Source: Lentisphaerales bacterium (GTDB taxonomy: Bacteria; Verrucomicrobiota; Lentisphaeria; Lentisphaerales; Lentisphaeraceae). From it: a stretch of 64,000 bases of DNA. Shown here piece after piece: positions 28,303 to 36,402 of this stretch. Location: the NCBI GenBank assembly GCA_022446985.1, contig JAKVBD010000020.1, positions 1 to 64,000 of the forward strand, given 5' to 3'. Position 1 is the first letter of the stretch. Each line of letters opens with the position of its first letter. Both the position numbers and the translations under genes were made by a program. The notes below the pieces were generated by a model that ran no database searches, had not been told where the DNA came from, and saw only the letters and a program-made list of their open reading frames with translations.

Positions 28303-29320
28303 CTGATTTACCTTCGTCTCTTTCTAGAATTTTTGAGAAAGCAAGTCTGACTTCATCTTTAAGTTTCATACTTAGGCAGAGACCCATGTCCTGCATGCGA
28401 TCTTTGATCTCATCAAGAGATTTTTTACCAAAGTTACGGTACTTAAGCATTTCAGACTCAGTTTTCTGAACTAATTCACCGAGGAATTTGATTTCTGCGT
28501 TCTTCAAACAGTTTTGTGCACGAACAGATAGTTCAATAGACTGAACGTTGATAAGCATCTTACGAAGTAGAGCTTCGTCTTCAGGAGTCGAGATAAGTGA
28601 CTCAGGGCTATCTTGTTCTTCGTCTACGTCAGCTAGTACGCATAGGTGATCCCTAAGGATAATAGCTGATTCTTTTACTGCATCCTGTGGATGAACGCGA
28701 CCATCAGTCCAAACCTCAAGTTCTAGTTTATCGTAGTCAGTCATTTGACCAACACGAGTGTCAGTTACATCGTAACAAACCCTTAGAACAGGACTGAAAA
28801 GTGAATCAATTGGAATTAGTCCGATTGGAGCATCTTCTGGCTTGTTGTCCTCAGCTGGTCTGTAACCACGTCCGCTATCGATTTCAAATTCGATGCGTAG
28901 CTTAGTGTTCTTGTCCAGAGTACAGATATGCTGGTCTGTGTTTAGGACAGTACTTACACCGTCAGTGATGATGTCGGCTGCAGTAACAGGACCTTTGGTA
29001 TCTTTTACCAATTCCAGTTTACGAGGAAGCTCGCCATCTGTTGTGAATTTAATTTTCTTAAAATTCAAAACGATGTCAGTAACATCTTCGACTACGTCTT
29101 GGATGTCAGCGAATTCGTGTAGAACACCGTCAATTTTAATCCATGTTACAGAAACACCTTCAAGGCTGGAAAGAAGAATGCGTCTGATGCTGTTACCTAT
29201 AGTGTGACCAAAACCTTTCTCGAAAGGTTCGGCAACGAACTTACCATAAGTATCAGATGCAGTGCTTTCATCAAGTACCAGTCTAGATGGCATTGCAAAT
29301 TGTGCCTTAGTTGAGCCCAT
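28292..29320 (-). CDS. rpoA: RNA polymerase alpha subunit
   Basis: The 342-residue subunit has the N-terminal dimerisation domain ('FEKGFGHTIGNSIRRILLSSLEG') and the C-terminal UP-element-binding domain ('LSVRAQNCLKNAEI...LGELVQKTESEMLKYRNFGKKSLDEIK'). It is slightly longer than the roughly 330 residues of E. coli. The order rpsK-rpsD-rpoA-rplQ is the common bacterial alpha operon. Confidence 0.98.
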   Translation of the reverse strand: MGSTKAQFAMPSRLVLDESTASDTYGKFVAEPFEKGFGHTIGNSIRRILLSSLEGVSVTWIKIDGVLHEFADIQDVVEDVTDIVLNFKKIKFTTDGELPRKLELVKDTKGPVTAADIITDGVSTVLNTDQHICTLDKNTKLRIEFEIDSGRGYRPAEDNKPEDAPIGLIPIDSLFSPVLRVCYDVTDTRVGQMTDYDKLELEVWTDGRVHPQDAVKESAIILRDHLCVLADVDEEQDSPESLISTPEDEALLRKMLINVQSIELSVRAQNCLKNAEIKFLGELVQKTESEMLKYRNFGKKSLDEIKDRMQDMGLCLSMKLKDEVRLAFSKILERDEGKSDAS

Positions 29321-29351
29321 GAAAAGATCCTCCAGAATTTAACTTAAACTA

Positions 29352-29972
29352 TTACTTAGAGTAAAGTTCAACAATCATTAGTTCGTCAGCGACAGACGGC
29401 ATTTCCTCACGTAGAGGCATGCGAGCAATCATTCCTTTGAGCTCTTCTTTAGTAAGAATCAGCCACTGTGGAACTTCTCTGCGAGAGCTAAGTTCGATGT
29501 TGCGCTGAATTAGAGCTTTAGAACGATCAGAGTCTTTGATTGTTATCTCTTCACCTTCTCTTACAGTGTAAGAAGCGATGTTGACTTTTCTGCCGTTAAC
29601 TTTCACGTGACCGTGACTAACAAGTTGACGAGCTGCAGTTCTAGTAGGGGCAAAACCAAGTCTGTAAACAACGTTGTCCAATCTTCTTTCCAGAAGTTGA
29701 AGAAGGTTGTCGCCAGTGATGCCTTTTTTAGCGGCAGCTTTTTTGAATGTTAGACGGAACTGCTTTTCGCGAAGTCCGTAAGTAATTTTAAGTTTTTGCT
29801 TTTCGTTAAGCTGACGGCCATATTCAGAAAGTTTCTTTCTAGCCGCGGATGCACCGTGAACTCCAGGTGGGTTAGGGCGCTTCTCAAGGATTCTGTCAAA
29901 CTTAAGGTTACCAAAAAGGTTAACACCAAAACGACGACAGATCTTTGCTTTATTTCCTGTATATTTACCCAT
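29352..29972 (-). CDS. rpsD: Ribosomal protein uS4
   Basis: The 206-residue protein binds 16S rRNA early and often autoregulates its operon. The S4 RNA-binding domain is visible as 'RLDNVVYRLGFAPTRTAARQLVSHGHVKVNGRKVNI'. The N terminus lacks the Cys4 zinc motif found in some bacteria, so this is the zinc-free form. It sits between rpsK and rpoA. Confidence 0.97.
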   Translation of the reverse strand: MGKYTGNKAKICRRFGVNLFGNLKFDRILEKRPNPPGVHGASAARKKLSEYGRQLNEKQKLKITYGLREKQFRLTFKKAAAKKGITGDNLLQLLERRLDNVVYRLGFAPTRTAARQLVSHGHVKVNGRKVNIASYTVREGEEITIKDSDRSKALIQRNIELSSRREVPQWLILTKEELKGMIARMPLREEMPSVADELMIVELYSK

Positions 29973-29996
29973 AGTAAATTTTACTCCATATTCCGA

Positions 29997-30434
29997 TTAA
30001 ACGCGTCTTCTCTTAGGAGGACGGCAGCCGTTGTGCGGGATAGGAGTGACATCTTTAATAGTGCTCACTTCAAGGCCGGCAGCAGTGACGCCACGAACAG
30101 CTGATTCGCGACCAGCTCCAGGACCTTTAACCCATACTTCAGCTTCTTTCATTCCGTAAGTCATTGCTCTTTTTGCAGCTTCAGTAGCTACAACCTGAGC
30201 GGCATAAGCAGTGCTTTTTCTAGAGCCTTTGAAACCGACTTTACCGGCAGAACTCCAAGCAATGACATTGCCATGAACATCAGAAATGGAAACTTTTGTG
30301 TTATTAAATGTAGCAACAATGTGAACTACGCCGTGCGTAACATTGTGCTGAATCTTACTCTTAGCACCTTTCTTTCTCTTAACCGGTGCAAGAACTATGC
30401 TATTTGGATCATCACCTAAAATATCTTCAGACAT
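29997..30434 (-). CDS. rpsK: Ribosomal protein uS11
   Basis: The 145-residue protein has the S11 core '[22 protein letters not shown]' (read in parts) and ends in the typical '[13 protein letters not shown]'. The first 18 residues are a longer acidic/basic extension than in E. coli (129 residues). It is a 30S platform protein, 15 bases after rpsM. Confidence 0.97.
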   Translation of the reverse strand: MSEDILGDDPNSIVLAPVKRKKGAKSKIQHNVTHGVVHIVATFNNTKVSISDVHGNVIAWSSAGKVGFKGSRKSTAYAAQVVATEAAKRAMTYGMKEAEVWVKGPGAGRESAVRGVTAAGLEVSTIKDVTPIPHNGCRPPKRRRV

Positions 30435-30448
30435 AATTTATTTCCCGA

Positions 30449-30841
30449 TTATTTAGCGCCTTTACGTGCCGCTTTATCACGAATGGCACCGACTGTTCTC
30501 TTCTTACCCTTACGAGTACGTGCATTAGTTTTAGTACGCTGACCACGGCAAGGAAGACTTCTTCGATGTCTAATTCCGCGGTAACTACCGATAGCTTGAA
30601 GACGTTTGATAGACAGAGTTAACTGTCTTCTAAGGTCACCTTCTACTTCGTATGTACCATCTAGCAATTTAGTAATCTGGGCGATATGTGCCGGTGTAAG
30701 ATCATCGGCTTTCAGATCTGGAGAAACGTTGATCTTCTCACAAATTTCGATGGCACTAGTATTACCAATGCCATAGATATATGTAAGAGCGATGCTCGTT
30801 TTTTTCTTTCCGGGTATGTCAACACCTAAAATTCGTGGCAT
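30449..30841 (-). CDS. rpsM: Ribosomal protein uS13
   Basis: The 130-residue protein begins '[20 protein letters not shown]', contains '[26 protein letters not shown]' and has a basic tail that reaches toward the P site. It is preceded by rpmJ with a 3-base gap. Confidence 0.97.
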   Translation of the reverse strand: MPRILGVDIPGKKKTSIALTYIYGIGNTSAIEICEKINVSPDLKADDLTPAHIAQITKLLDGTYEVEGDLRRQLTLSIKRLQAIGSYRGIRHRRSLPCRGQRTKTNARTRKGKKRTVGAIRDKAARKGAK

Positions 30842-30844
30842 AAC

Positions 30845-30961
30845 TTATCCTTGTCTCTGCTTGTGACGTGGGTTTTTCTCACAGATGACGCGAACGACAC
30901 CTTGTCTCTTTACCACTTTGCAGTATTCACACATTCTTCTTACAGAAGCCCTGACTTTCAT
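30845..30961 (-). CDS. rpmJ: Ribosomal protein bL36
   Basis: This 38-residue protein starts at the ATG in 30961-30959: '[20 protein letters not shown]', ending '[12 protein letters not shown]'. Cys11, Cys14, Cys27 and His32 form the zinc ribbon of the canonical C+ form. The first gene of this cluster, it is too short for usual length cut-offs but unambiguous. No secY lies upstream, so the cluster has been separated from the spc operon. Confidence 0.95.
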   Translation of the reverse strand: MKVRASVRRMCEYCKVVKRQGVVRVICEKNPRHKQRQG

Positions 30962-31424
30962 CAGTTAACCTCATCTAAATTAAATTTAACGTTTACTTAT
31001 TCGTATCTATCAATTTGGCTCAGGATGATACAGATAACCATTTCGCTCCGGCTAAAAAGCGAGCGCCTATAATATGTGGCTTACATCTAAAATCAAACTG
31101 TAATGAGAAACTTTTTTTTCGCTTTGATTTATGCTCAATTAAGCACGAATTACTCAGTGATTTGCGTTTATCCTCTGTAAAAAGGATGAAGTTTTAAATG
31201 GAAAATGGAGTTTTATGACACGATTTTTTTTTGAGATCAAGGAAAACTCATTCTTTAAGCTCTCTTTTTAATAGTGTCTTTTGGTATGAGGGCTTTTGGT
31301 GTTATGAATAAAATGTGAACTTCTAGGTTCATTTTGTTGCTGAGTAGCGAGTGAGTGCTAAGTTGCAGGTAAAATTATTGTTAACTGATGTTGTTTCAGT
31401 TCAAATACATTATGGAGATTGATT
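30962..31424. other. Divergent intergenic region between the alpha operon and lysA
   Basis: This 460-base AT-rich spacer has no convincing frame. A good minus-strand promoter lies at 31069-31096, giving the alpha operon a leader of about 110 bases. Its pairing potential (an S4 binding site is known in other bacteria) was not clear by eye. On the plus side only weak promoter-like hexamers precede lysA. Confidence 0.4.
31069..31096 (-). promoter_or_regulatory. Candidate sigma-70 promoter of the rpmJ-rplQ operon
   Basis: On the minus strand TTGATT (31096-31091) and TATTAT (31074-31069) are separated by 16 bases, about 110 bases upstream of rpmJ. The same -35 hexamer is seen before the tRNA-Asn cluster. 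Confidence 0.45.
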
Positions 31425-32684
31425 TTGGAAAACTTATCGATGTTGACTGAAGAACAGTATAGACTTGCTGCAAGTCATTTTGAAACACCTTTTTATTTGT
31501 ATGACAGAAGCGCTATAGAACAGGCATGTAAAGATGTGATGAATTTCCCGAATGCTTTTGGCTTAACAGTTCGCTATGCTTTAAAGGCTAATCCTCTAAC
31601 TGCATTTTTGAAAATAGCGGAAAATGCCGGTTTGCACTTCGATGCCAGTAGTGAATATGAAGCTTATCGTTGTTTGCAGGTGGGGATACCTGGTGAGAAA
31701 ATTCAGTTGACTGCTCAGCAGTTTCCCAAAAAACATCTTAACATATTTGAAGATGGTAAAGTAAGATTTAATGCTTGTTCTCTGCATCAGTTGGAGCAGT
31801 TTGGTAAACATTTCCCAGGGCGTGAAGTTTCTATTCGCATTAATCCAGGAGTTGGCTCCGGTGGCAATCGTCAGACAAATGTGGGGGGACCTTCATCAAG
31901 TTTCGGTATTTGGCATGAACAGGTTGATCAAGTTCCTGCGATTGCAGAAAAGTATGATTTGAAAATAACCAGGATTCATACTCACATAGGTTCGGGGACA
32001 GATCCTGAAGTTTGGAAACAGGTTGCTTGTATGTCTTTGGATTTCGCTGTTAAGTTTGATTCTGTAGATACGCTTAATCTTGGAGGAGGCTTTAAGGTCG
32101 GTCGTATGAGTGACGAGAAGACAACTGATTTACAAGAAATTGGTGAAGTTGTCAAAGCTGAATTTATTCGTATTCAAAAAGAAACTGGTCGTGAGCTTAA
32201 GCTCGAGATTGAGCCAGGAACATATATTGCTGCTGTTGCCGGAGCACTGGTGAGCGAAGTTGATGATCTGGTAGATACTGGAATTGATGGTTTTAGCTTT
32301 TTGAAAGTAAATACTGGCATGGATGCGATAAGCCGCCCTGCGCTTTATGCTTCACGCCACCCAATGGTTGTGTTGCCTAAAGATGCGACATATGAAACTA
32401 AAGATTATGTTGTTACTGGGCACTGTTGTGAGAGTGGCGATATTTTTACTTTAGATGAAGATGATGTATTGGCTCCAAGAACTTTAACTCAAGCTTCTAT
32501 AGGTGACCTGGTTGTTATTGAAGGTGCCGGAGCGTATTGCTCATCGATGAATCTGAGGAATTACAATTCATTCCCTGCCTGCAATGAAGTATTAATAGAT
32601 GATGAAAATAGACTTCACCTTCTCAGGGAGACTGAGACCGTTGAGGATATGTTGGCAAGGGAAAATATAGTCGACTTCATCTAA
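31425..32684 (+). CDS. lysA: Diaminopimelate decarboxylase-like PLP enzyme
   Basis: The TTG at 31425 is preferred because GGAG lies exactly 7 bases upstream; a TTG two codons earlier is too close. The 419-residue protein has the alanine-racemase-type TIM barrel with PLP Lys in 'YALKANP' (about K54), 'HTHIGSG', the glycine-rich phosphate site 'NLGGGFKVG', 'EPGTYI', and a C-terminal 'CCESGD' plus 'GAYCSSM'. These support decarboxylation of meso-diaminopimelate to lysine. Residue differences in the barrel leave a related amino-acid decarboxylase possible. It is a single gene convergent with the next pair. Confidence 0.8.
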   Translation: MENLSMLTEEQYRLAASHFETPFYLYDRSAIEQACKDVMNFPNAFGLTVRYALKANPLTAFLKIAENAGLHFDASSEYEAYRCLQVGIPGEKIQLTAQQFPKKHLNIFEDGKVRFNACSLHQLEQFGKHFPGREVSIRINPGVGSGGNRQTNVGGPSSSFGIWHEQVDQVPAIAEKYDLKITRIHTHIGSGTDPEVWKQVACMSLDFAVKFDSVDTLNLGGGFKVGRMSDEKTTDLQEIGEVVKAEFIRIQKETGRELKLEIEPGTYIAAVAGALVSEVDDLVDTGIDGFSFLKVNTGMDAISRPALYASRHPMVVLPKDATYETKDYVVTGHCCESGDIFTLDEDDVLAPRTLTQASIGDLVVIEGAGAYCSSMNLRNYNSFPACNEVLIDDENRLHLLRETETVEDMLARENIVDFI

Positions 32685-32702
32685 TTGAAGAAAGGGGGGG
32701 AT

Positions 32703-33239
32703 TTAAGAGCCGCCCCAGAAGCCTTTAAATGTGCAATTGCAGATTTGTTCTAATAAAGCAATTTTCTCTTTTAGATCGGGATCTTTATCGGTGGTTAGAT
32801 TGAGATCAGCGATATTTTCATTAACTTCAGTTTCAAAGTAAAAAGAAAAAGAGAATTCAGATTTGACAATTTCGTTTTTCTCCAGAGATAGTATTTCGTG
32901 AGGTCCATTTAGTAGGGATACGGAATCCACTTTTCCTTCACACTTTTCAACGATCTCCTCTAGTAGCTCAGCGGTTTCACTGAGTAATTCGTCATTGTGC
33001 CACTCTAGAAATGTGTAGTTAGAATGGATGTATTTTTCAGAGTGTTCTAAAGCGTTTTTAGGAGGAATTTCAAATTCCAGTTGAGCGTCTTTGCTAAAAC
33101 CTTCAAGACCATTGTAAAAAACGCTTTTCGGTGAGCCCGTATAGTCGACGGCTTCGCATATCTCAAGTATTTTTTTGAGAACTCCTTCAGTAGGAGTTTT
33201 ATCTGCGACAAGGTAGTAGCTTATATCTTCTTGTTTCAT
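32703..33239 (-). CDS. Hypothetical acidic protein
   Basis: The 178-residue soluble, strongly acidic protein has no signal peptide or membrane segment. No family was recognised. A 'NCTFKGFWGGS' end and a mixed alpha/beta profile are all that can be said. It is translated right after the isomerase-like gene (stop-to-start gap of one base), so the two probably work together. Confidence 0.65.
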   Translation of the reverse strand: MKQEDISYYLVADKTPTEGVLKKILEICEAVDYTGSPKSVFYNGLEGFSKDAQLEFEIPPKNALEHSEKYIHSNYTFLEWHNDELLSETAELLEEIVEKCEGKVDSVSLLNGPHEILSLEKNEIVKSEFSFSFYFETEVNENIADLNLTTDKDPDLKEKIALLEQICNCTFKGFWGGS

Positions 33240-33240
33240 C

Positions 33241-33891
33241 TTACATTCCCGATGGAGTATTGAGCATTTTTTGGTAATTGGTATTTTGGTATTTATCTGG
33301 ATTCTCTATGTAATCTTCAAGAAGTTCCAGTCTGTCGGAGCCCCAGAAGTTAACGTTATCGTACCTAAAGGTCGGAACTCCAAATATATCCAATTCTAAG
33401 GCTCTGTTGGTGGCCATTTTCATTTTTTTACGGCCGCCATTCGCTTTGGTGAAAGCATAGATATCTTCCCATTCATTTTGGAAAAAATCAGTCTTTTTTA
33501 GAAGATCAGTCAAAGCTTCTTCTGTATCAACGGCCAATCCATCTGCCCAGCAACATTTATTAATAAAAAGGGCTGCTTTAAAGCGAAGTTCATGATCTTC
33601 GATGCAGCTTATAAATCGTGTTGCCGGCATAGGGTTAAAAGGGTGCTTGGGTGGGCCAAGAGCAGGGATGTCATGTTTAATGCATTGAAGACAGAAGTCA
33701 TAAAGAGCAACTTTACGCTTTGGTGTGATATTTGCCGGTCCAGGGTTTCCGGTAGACCCAAGGATGCTGCCGAGTGAAACAGGGGTGATAGTGAATTGGA
33801 CTTCTTGTGAAATTTTGTGTTTAGAGAAAAGTTTAAGGCCGAGGTAGGCGTAAGGAGAAATGATGTCGTAGAAAATTTCGATTTCTTTCAT
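33241..33891 (-). CDS. 2-hydroxychromene-2-carboxylate isomerase-like (DsbA/kappa-GST family)
   Basis: The 216-residue thioredoxin-fold protein matches the HCCA isomerase/kappa glutathione-transferase family: 'FYDIISPYAYLG' at the start with the active-site Ser, 'NPMPATRF', and the cis-Pro loop 'DIFGVPTFRYDNVNFWGSDRLELLE'. These are glutathione-dependent isomerases in aromatic degradation, but many genomic members have other or unknown substrates and no aromatic pathway is next to it. Confidence 0.8.
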   Translation of the reverse strand: MKEIEIFYDIISPYAYLGLKLFSKHKISQEVQFTITPVSLGSILGSTGNPGPANITPKRKVALYDFCLQCIKHDIPALGPPKHPFNPMPATRFISCIEDHELRFKAALFINKCCWADGLAVDTEEALTDLLKKTDFFQNEWEDIYAFTKANGGRKKMKMATNRALELDIFGVPTFRYDNVNFWGSDRLELLEDYIENPDKYQNTNYQKMLNTPSGM

Positions 33892-33910
33892 GGTAATAAC
33901 TCAAAAAAAA

Positions 33911-33986
33911 TGGCTCCGCGAATAGGACTTGAACCTATGACAGGGTGGTTAACAGCCACCTGCTCTACCAACTGAGCTATCGCGGA
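33911..33986 (-). tRNA. tRNA-Asn(GTT), copy 1
   Basis: The minus strand folds as a 76-base cloverleaf with acceptor TCCGCGA/TCGCGGA, the anticodon loop CTGTTAACC (GTT) and an encoded CCA. It differs from the other two copies by one base in the T loop (TTCAAGT instead of TTCGAGT). Confidence 0.97.
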
Positions 33987-34004
33987 GCATTTAAGAAAAA
34001 AAAT

Positions 34005-34080
34005 TGGCTCCGCGAATAGGACTCGAACCTATGACAGGGTGGTTAACAGCCACCTGCTCTACCAACTGAGCTATCGCGGA
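34005..34080 (-). tRNA. tRNA-Asn(GTT), copy 2
   Basis: This is identical to copy 3, with a 76-base cloverleaf, GTT anticodon and encoded CCA. It is spaced 18 bases from copy 1 by an A-rich linker. Confidence 0.97.
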
Positions 34081-34101
34081 GCATTTAAGAGAAAAAAAGA
34101 G

Positions 34102-34177
34102 TGGCTCCGCGAATAGGACTCGAACCTATGACAGGGTGGTTAACAGCCACCTGCTCTACCAACTGAGCTATCGCGGA
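34102..34177 (-). tRNA. tRNA-Asn(GTT), copy 3 (first transcribed)
   Basis: This is the promoter-proximal copy of the tandem array, with the same sequence as copy 2 and an encoded CCA. The array has periods of 94 and 97 bases. Confidence 0.97.
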
Positions 34178-34200
34178 CTCTTTGCTCTCAAAAAGTGCTT

Positions 34201-34230
34201 AGAATATTCCCTAGGTTTTGAATTAATCAA
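34201..34230 (-). promoter_or_regulatory. Candidate promoter of the tRNA-Asn array
   Basis: On the minus strand TTGATT (34230-34225), an 18-base spacer and TATTCT (34206-34201) end 23 bases before the first tRNA, a distance fitting a short leader. Confidence 0.5.
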
Positions 34231-34342
34231 ACTGATTTTTAACGGAAAATATATAGAAAAATAAGTATTTTTTTTTGAGGGGCTGGAAATGCTCTTTTTA
34301 ACCTGTTTAATACTAGGATTAAGCACAAAATTGAGAGCGTCA

Positions 34343-34615
34343 ATGCAAGAGAAAACCGTTACCGTAAAAAACATCAATGGCATCCATTGTCGACCATCGA
34401 GTGCAATTGTAAGAGTTGCTATGCCATTTAAGTCGTCAATGACGGCACAGGGAAGCGGTGGCGCTGCAAATGTGAAGAGTATGATAGAGTTGATTACTTT
34501 AGCTCTTCATTGTGGAGATGATGTCAGGGTCAAAGCGGAAGGTGAAGATGAGCTTGAGGCTGTAGAGGCGGTTGCTGCGGCGTTTGCAGCAATATATGAT
34601 TATCCAGACAAGTAA
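34343..34615 (+). CDS. HPr-like phosphocarrier protein
   Basis: The ATG at 34343 gives 90 residues, the normal HPr length, and has GAGAG 6 bases upstream; an upstream in-frame ATG would add 18 residues of no family match. The phospho-His site is in 'NGIHCRPSS' (His15-like; Cys replaces the usual Ala after it) and the regulatory Ser46 region is 'VKSMIELITLAL'. No EI or EII gene is nearby, so it may be a regulatory HPr of an incomplete PTS. It abuts the convergent acyltransferase gene with no gap. Confidence 0.88.
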   Translation: MQEKTVTVKNINGIHCRPSSAIVRVAMPFKSSMTAQGSGGAANVKSMIELITLALHCGDDVRVKAEGEDELEAVEAVAAAFAAIYDYPDK

Positions 34616-35392
34616 TCAGGGTTTATAAGCGCCCCATTTCTCGAGCTCTTTACTTATGAAATCCAGGCATTTCGAATGGATTTCTTTTTCGTTCTTCTCT
34701 ATGATCATTGGTTCACCAAAGCTGTATCTTACGGGAATATCCCGGCTTACGGGGCCTAAGTCAGATATAAGTTTACCTTTTCCCCAAAGGCGGGTGTCCA
34801 GGGCGAGTGGTACAACTGGGACTTTGGACCGTTTGGCTAATTTAACGCCGATTGAGCTGAAGTCTTCTGGGTGGTATGCTCCCCGTGTATGTTGAGGGAA
34901 GACAATAATAGTTGTTCCTTTCTCGAGGAGCTTCGGACCTTCTTTGAGGATTTTCTTCAAATCGTGAACCGGGTTAGTTCTGGTTAAAGAGATACATTCC
35001 AGTTTTCTGAGAATATCGCCGAAGTAAGGATATTTTAGTAAGCTTTCTTTTATGACTATTGAGATCTTGGCGCGTTTGCCGATAATTCCACCAAGAGTAA
35101 CAGTTTCAAGAGTACTCATGTGATTGCCGATGATGACACAAGGTTCTTTGGGGATGTTATCGAGGCCATAGGCCTCTATATTGGCACCAGTAGCTTCAAC
35201 GGATGTAACAATGTCATTACAGTGACCTATGAAAAGGTCGTAGTAATTATCTTTATTGAGGATTTTAGAGCATCTGACAATACTCATCAAAGAACGAGTG
35301 TAAAAGTAGATGTTGAATGGTCGCAGGATTTTGTCCCAAATAGACCTTTTGGTCGATTTGGGAGTAGAGTAGTCCAGTGGTAAATCAGGCAT
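34616..35392 (-). CDS. PlsC-like 1-acylglycerol-3-phosphate acyltransferase with altered motifs
   Basis: The 258-residue protein has the acyltransferase fold. Motif I is 'GNHMSTLE' (H91 to E96), HX4E rather than the canonical HX4D, and motif III is 'FPQHTRG' (164-170) rather than FPEGTRS. Hydrophobic stretches suggest membrane association. The family transfers acyl chains to lysophosphatidate. The altered Asp leaves activity or substrate uncertain, and a different O-acyltransferase is possible. Its ATG lies just upstream of the ilvE stop, so both are co-translated. Confidence 0.75.
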   Translation of the reverse strand: MPDLPLDYSTPKSTKRSIWDKILRPFNIYFYTRSLMSIVRCSKILNKDNYYDLFIGHCNDIVTSVEATGANIEAYGLDNIPKEPCVIIGNHMSTLETVTLGGIIGKRAKISIVIKESLLKYPYFGDILRKLECISLTRTNPVHDLKKILKEGPKLLEKGTTIIVFPQHTRGAYHPEDFSSIGVKLAKRSKVPVVPLALDTRLWGKGKLISDLGPVSRDIPVRYSFGEPMIIEKNEKEIHSKCLDFISKELEKWGAYKP

Positions 35393-36395
35393 TGACCGTT
35401 ACGCACCAATTGTGTTTGTCTTCGGCATTTCCGCGCTGAATAGAGGTCATTTGGTTGTAGAGTTCCATAAGTTTAGGGTGAACTGTACCATCACCGATTT
35501 CAGTGACGGACTCTCCGTGGTAAATTTTATCAACCGGAGTTAGGACGACGGCAGTACCGCAAGCTCCTACAGCTTCAAAATTACTTACTTCTGAAAACTC
35601 TACAGCACGCCTTTCGACTGTCATACCCATATCTTCAGCGATAGTCATGAGACTTTTATTAGTGATGCTTGGAAGGACAGTTCTAGAATCTGGGGTTATG
35701 TATTTCTCCCCTTGAATAGCGATAAAGTTTGATGTGCCAAATTCATCGATATACTTATGTTCACGAGCATCGAGATAGAGATTGATTGGAAAACCTTTAT
35801 CTTTGGCTATTTTGCCAGGTTCTAAACTTGCAGCATAGTTTCCGGCAACTTTTACATCGCCAGTACCACCAGGAGCACAGCGATCATAGCCATCAATGAT
35901 GACGGCATCAACTGGCTTAAGTCCACCTTTGTAGTAATTGCCAACGGGAATTACGAGAACAATAAAGGTGTATTCATCAGCTGGTTGTATACCAATTCTA
36001 GGACCAGAACCAATAAGTAGAGGGCGTATATACAGAGCGCCGCCTGATTCGTAGGGTGGGATATAATCGGCATTTTCAGTAACTGCTCTTTTGACAGCCT
36101 CGACAAATAGTTCTTCCGGGACTTCAGCCATAAGAGTTCTTCTTGCAGAGGTGATCATGCGTTTGGCGTTTTCATCTGGACGAAAGATTCTAACTTGGCC
36201 ATCTTTGCCTTTAAAAGCTTTTAGTCCTTCAAAGCAGGCTTGGCCGTAGTGTAGACTAGTAGCACCGATGTGCAGATTGAGGTGAGGATCTTCAACTAAT
36301 TCACCATCATTCCACTGGCCATCTTTATAAGTGTATTTTACATGACACTTGGTGTCCATGTATTCAAAACCGAGGTTATTCCAATCGATATTCAT
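35385..36395 (-). CDS. ilvE: Branched-chain amino acid aminotransferase
   Basis: The ATG at 36395 has GAGGAAATA before it; a longer frame would extend into trpE. The 336-residue class IV PLP aminotransferase has the PLP Lys in 'DVKVAGNYA', 'YIDEFGTSNFIAI' and a C-terminal 'VGACGTAVVLTPV'. This is the larger BCAT2/eukaryote-like subgroup. It reversibly transaminates Leu, Ile and Val. It follows trpE by 7 bases. Confidence 0.92.
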   Translation of the reverse strand: MNIDWNNLGFEYMDTKCHVKYTYKDGQWNDGELVEDPHLNLHIGATSLHYGQACFEGLKAFKGKDGQVRIFRPDENAKRMITSARRTLMAEVPEELFVEAVKRAVTENADYIPPYESGGALYIRPLLIGSGPRIGIQPADEYTFIVLVIPVGNYYKGGLKPVDAVIIDGYDRCAPGGTGDVKVAGNYAASLEPGKIAKDKGFPINLYLDAREHKYIDEFGTSNFIAIQGEKYITPDSRTVLPSITNKSLMTIAEDMGMTVERRAVEFSEVSNFEAVGACGTAVVLTPVDKIYHGESVTEIGDGTVHPKLMELYNQMTSIQRGNAEDKHNWCVTVNA

Positions 36396-36402
36396 TATTT
36401 CC

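Noticed and set aside
33911-34177. CRISPR-like direct repeats
   Set aside because: The 76-base repeats are tRNA-Asn genes with CCA; spacers are A-rich linkers, not unique protospacers.
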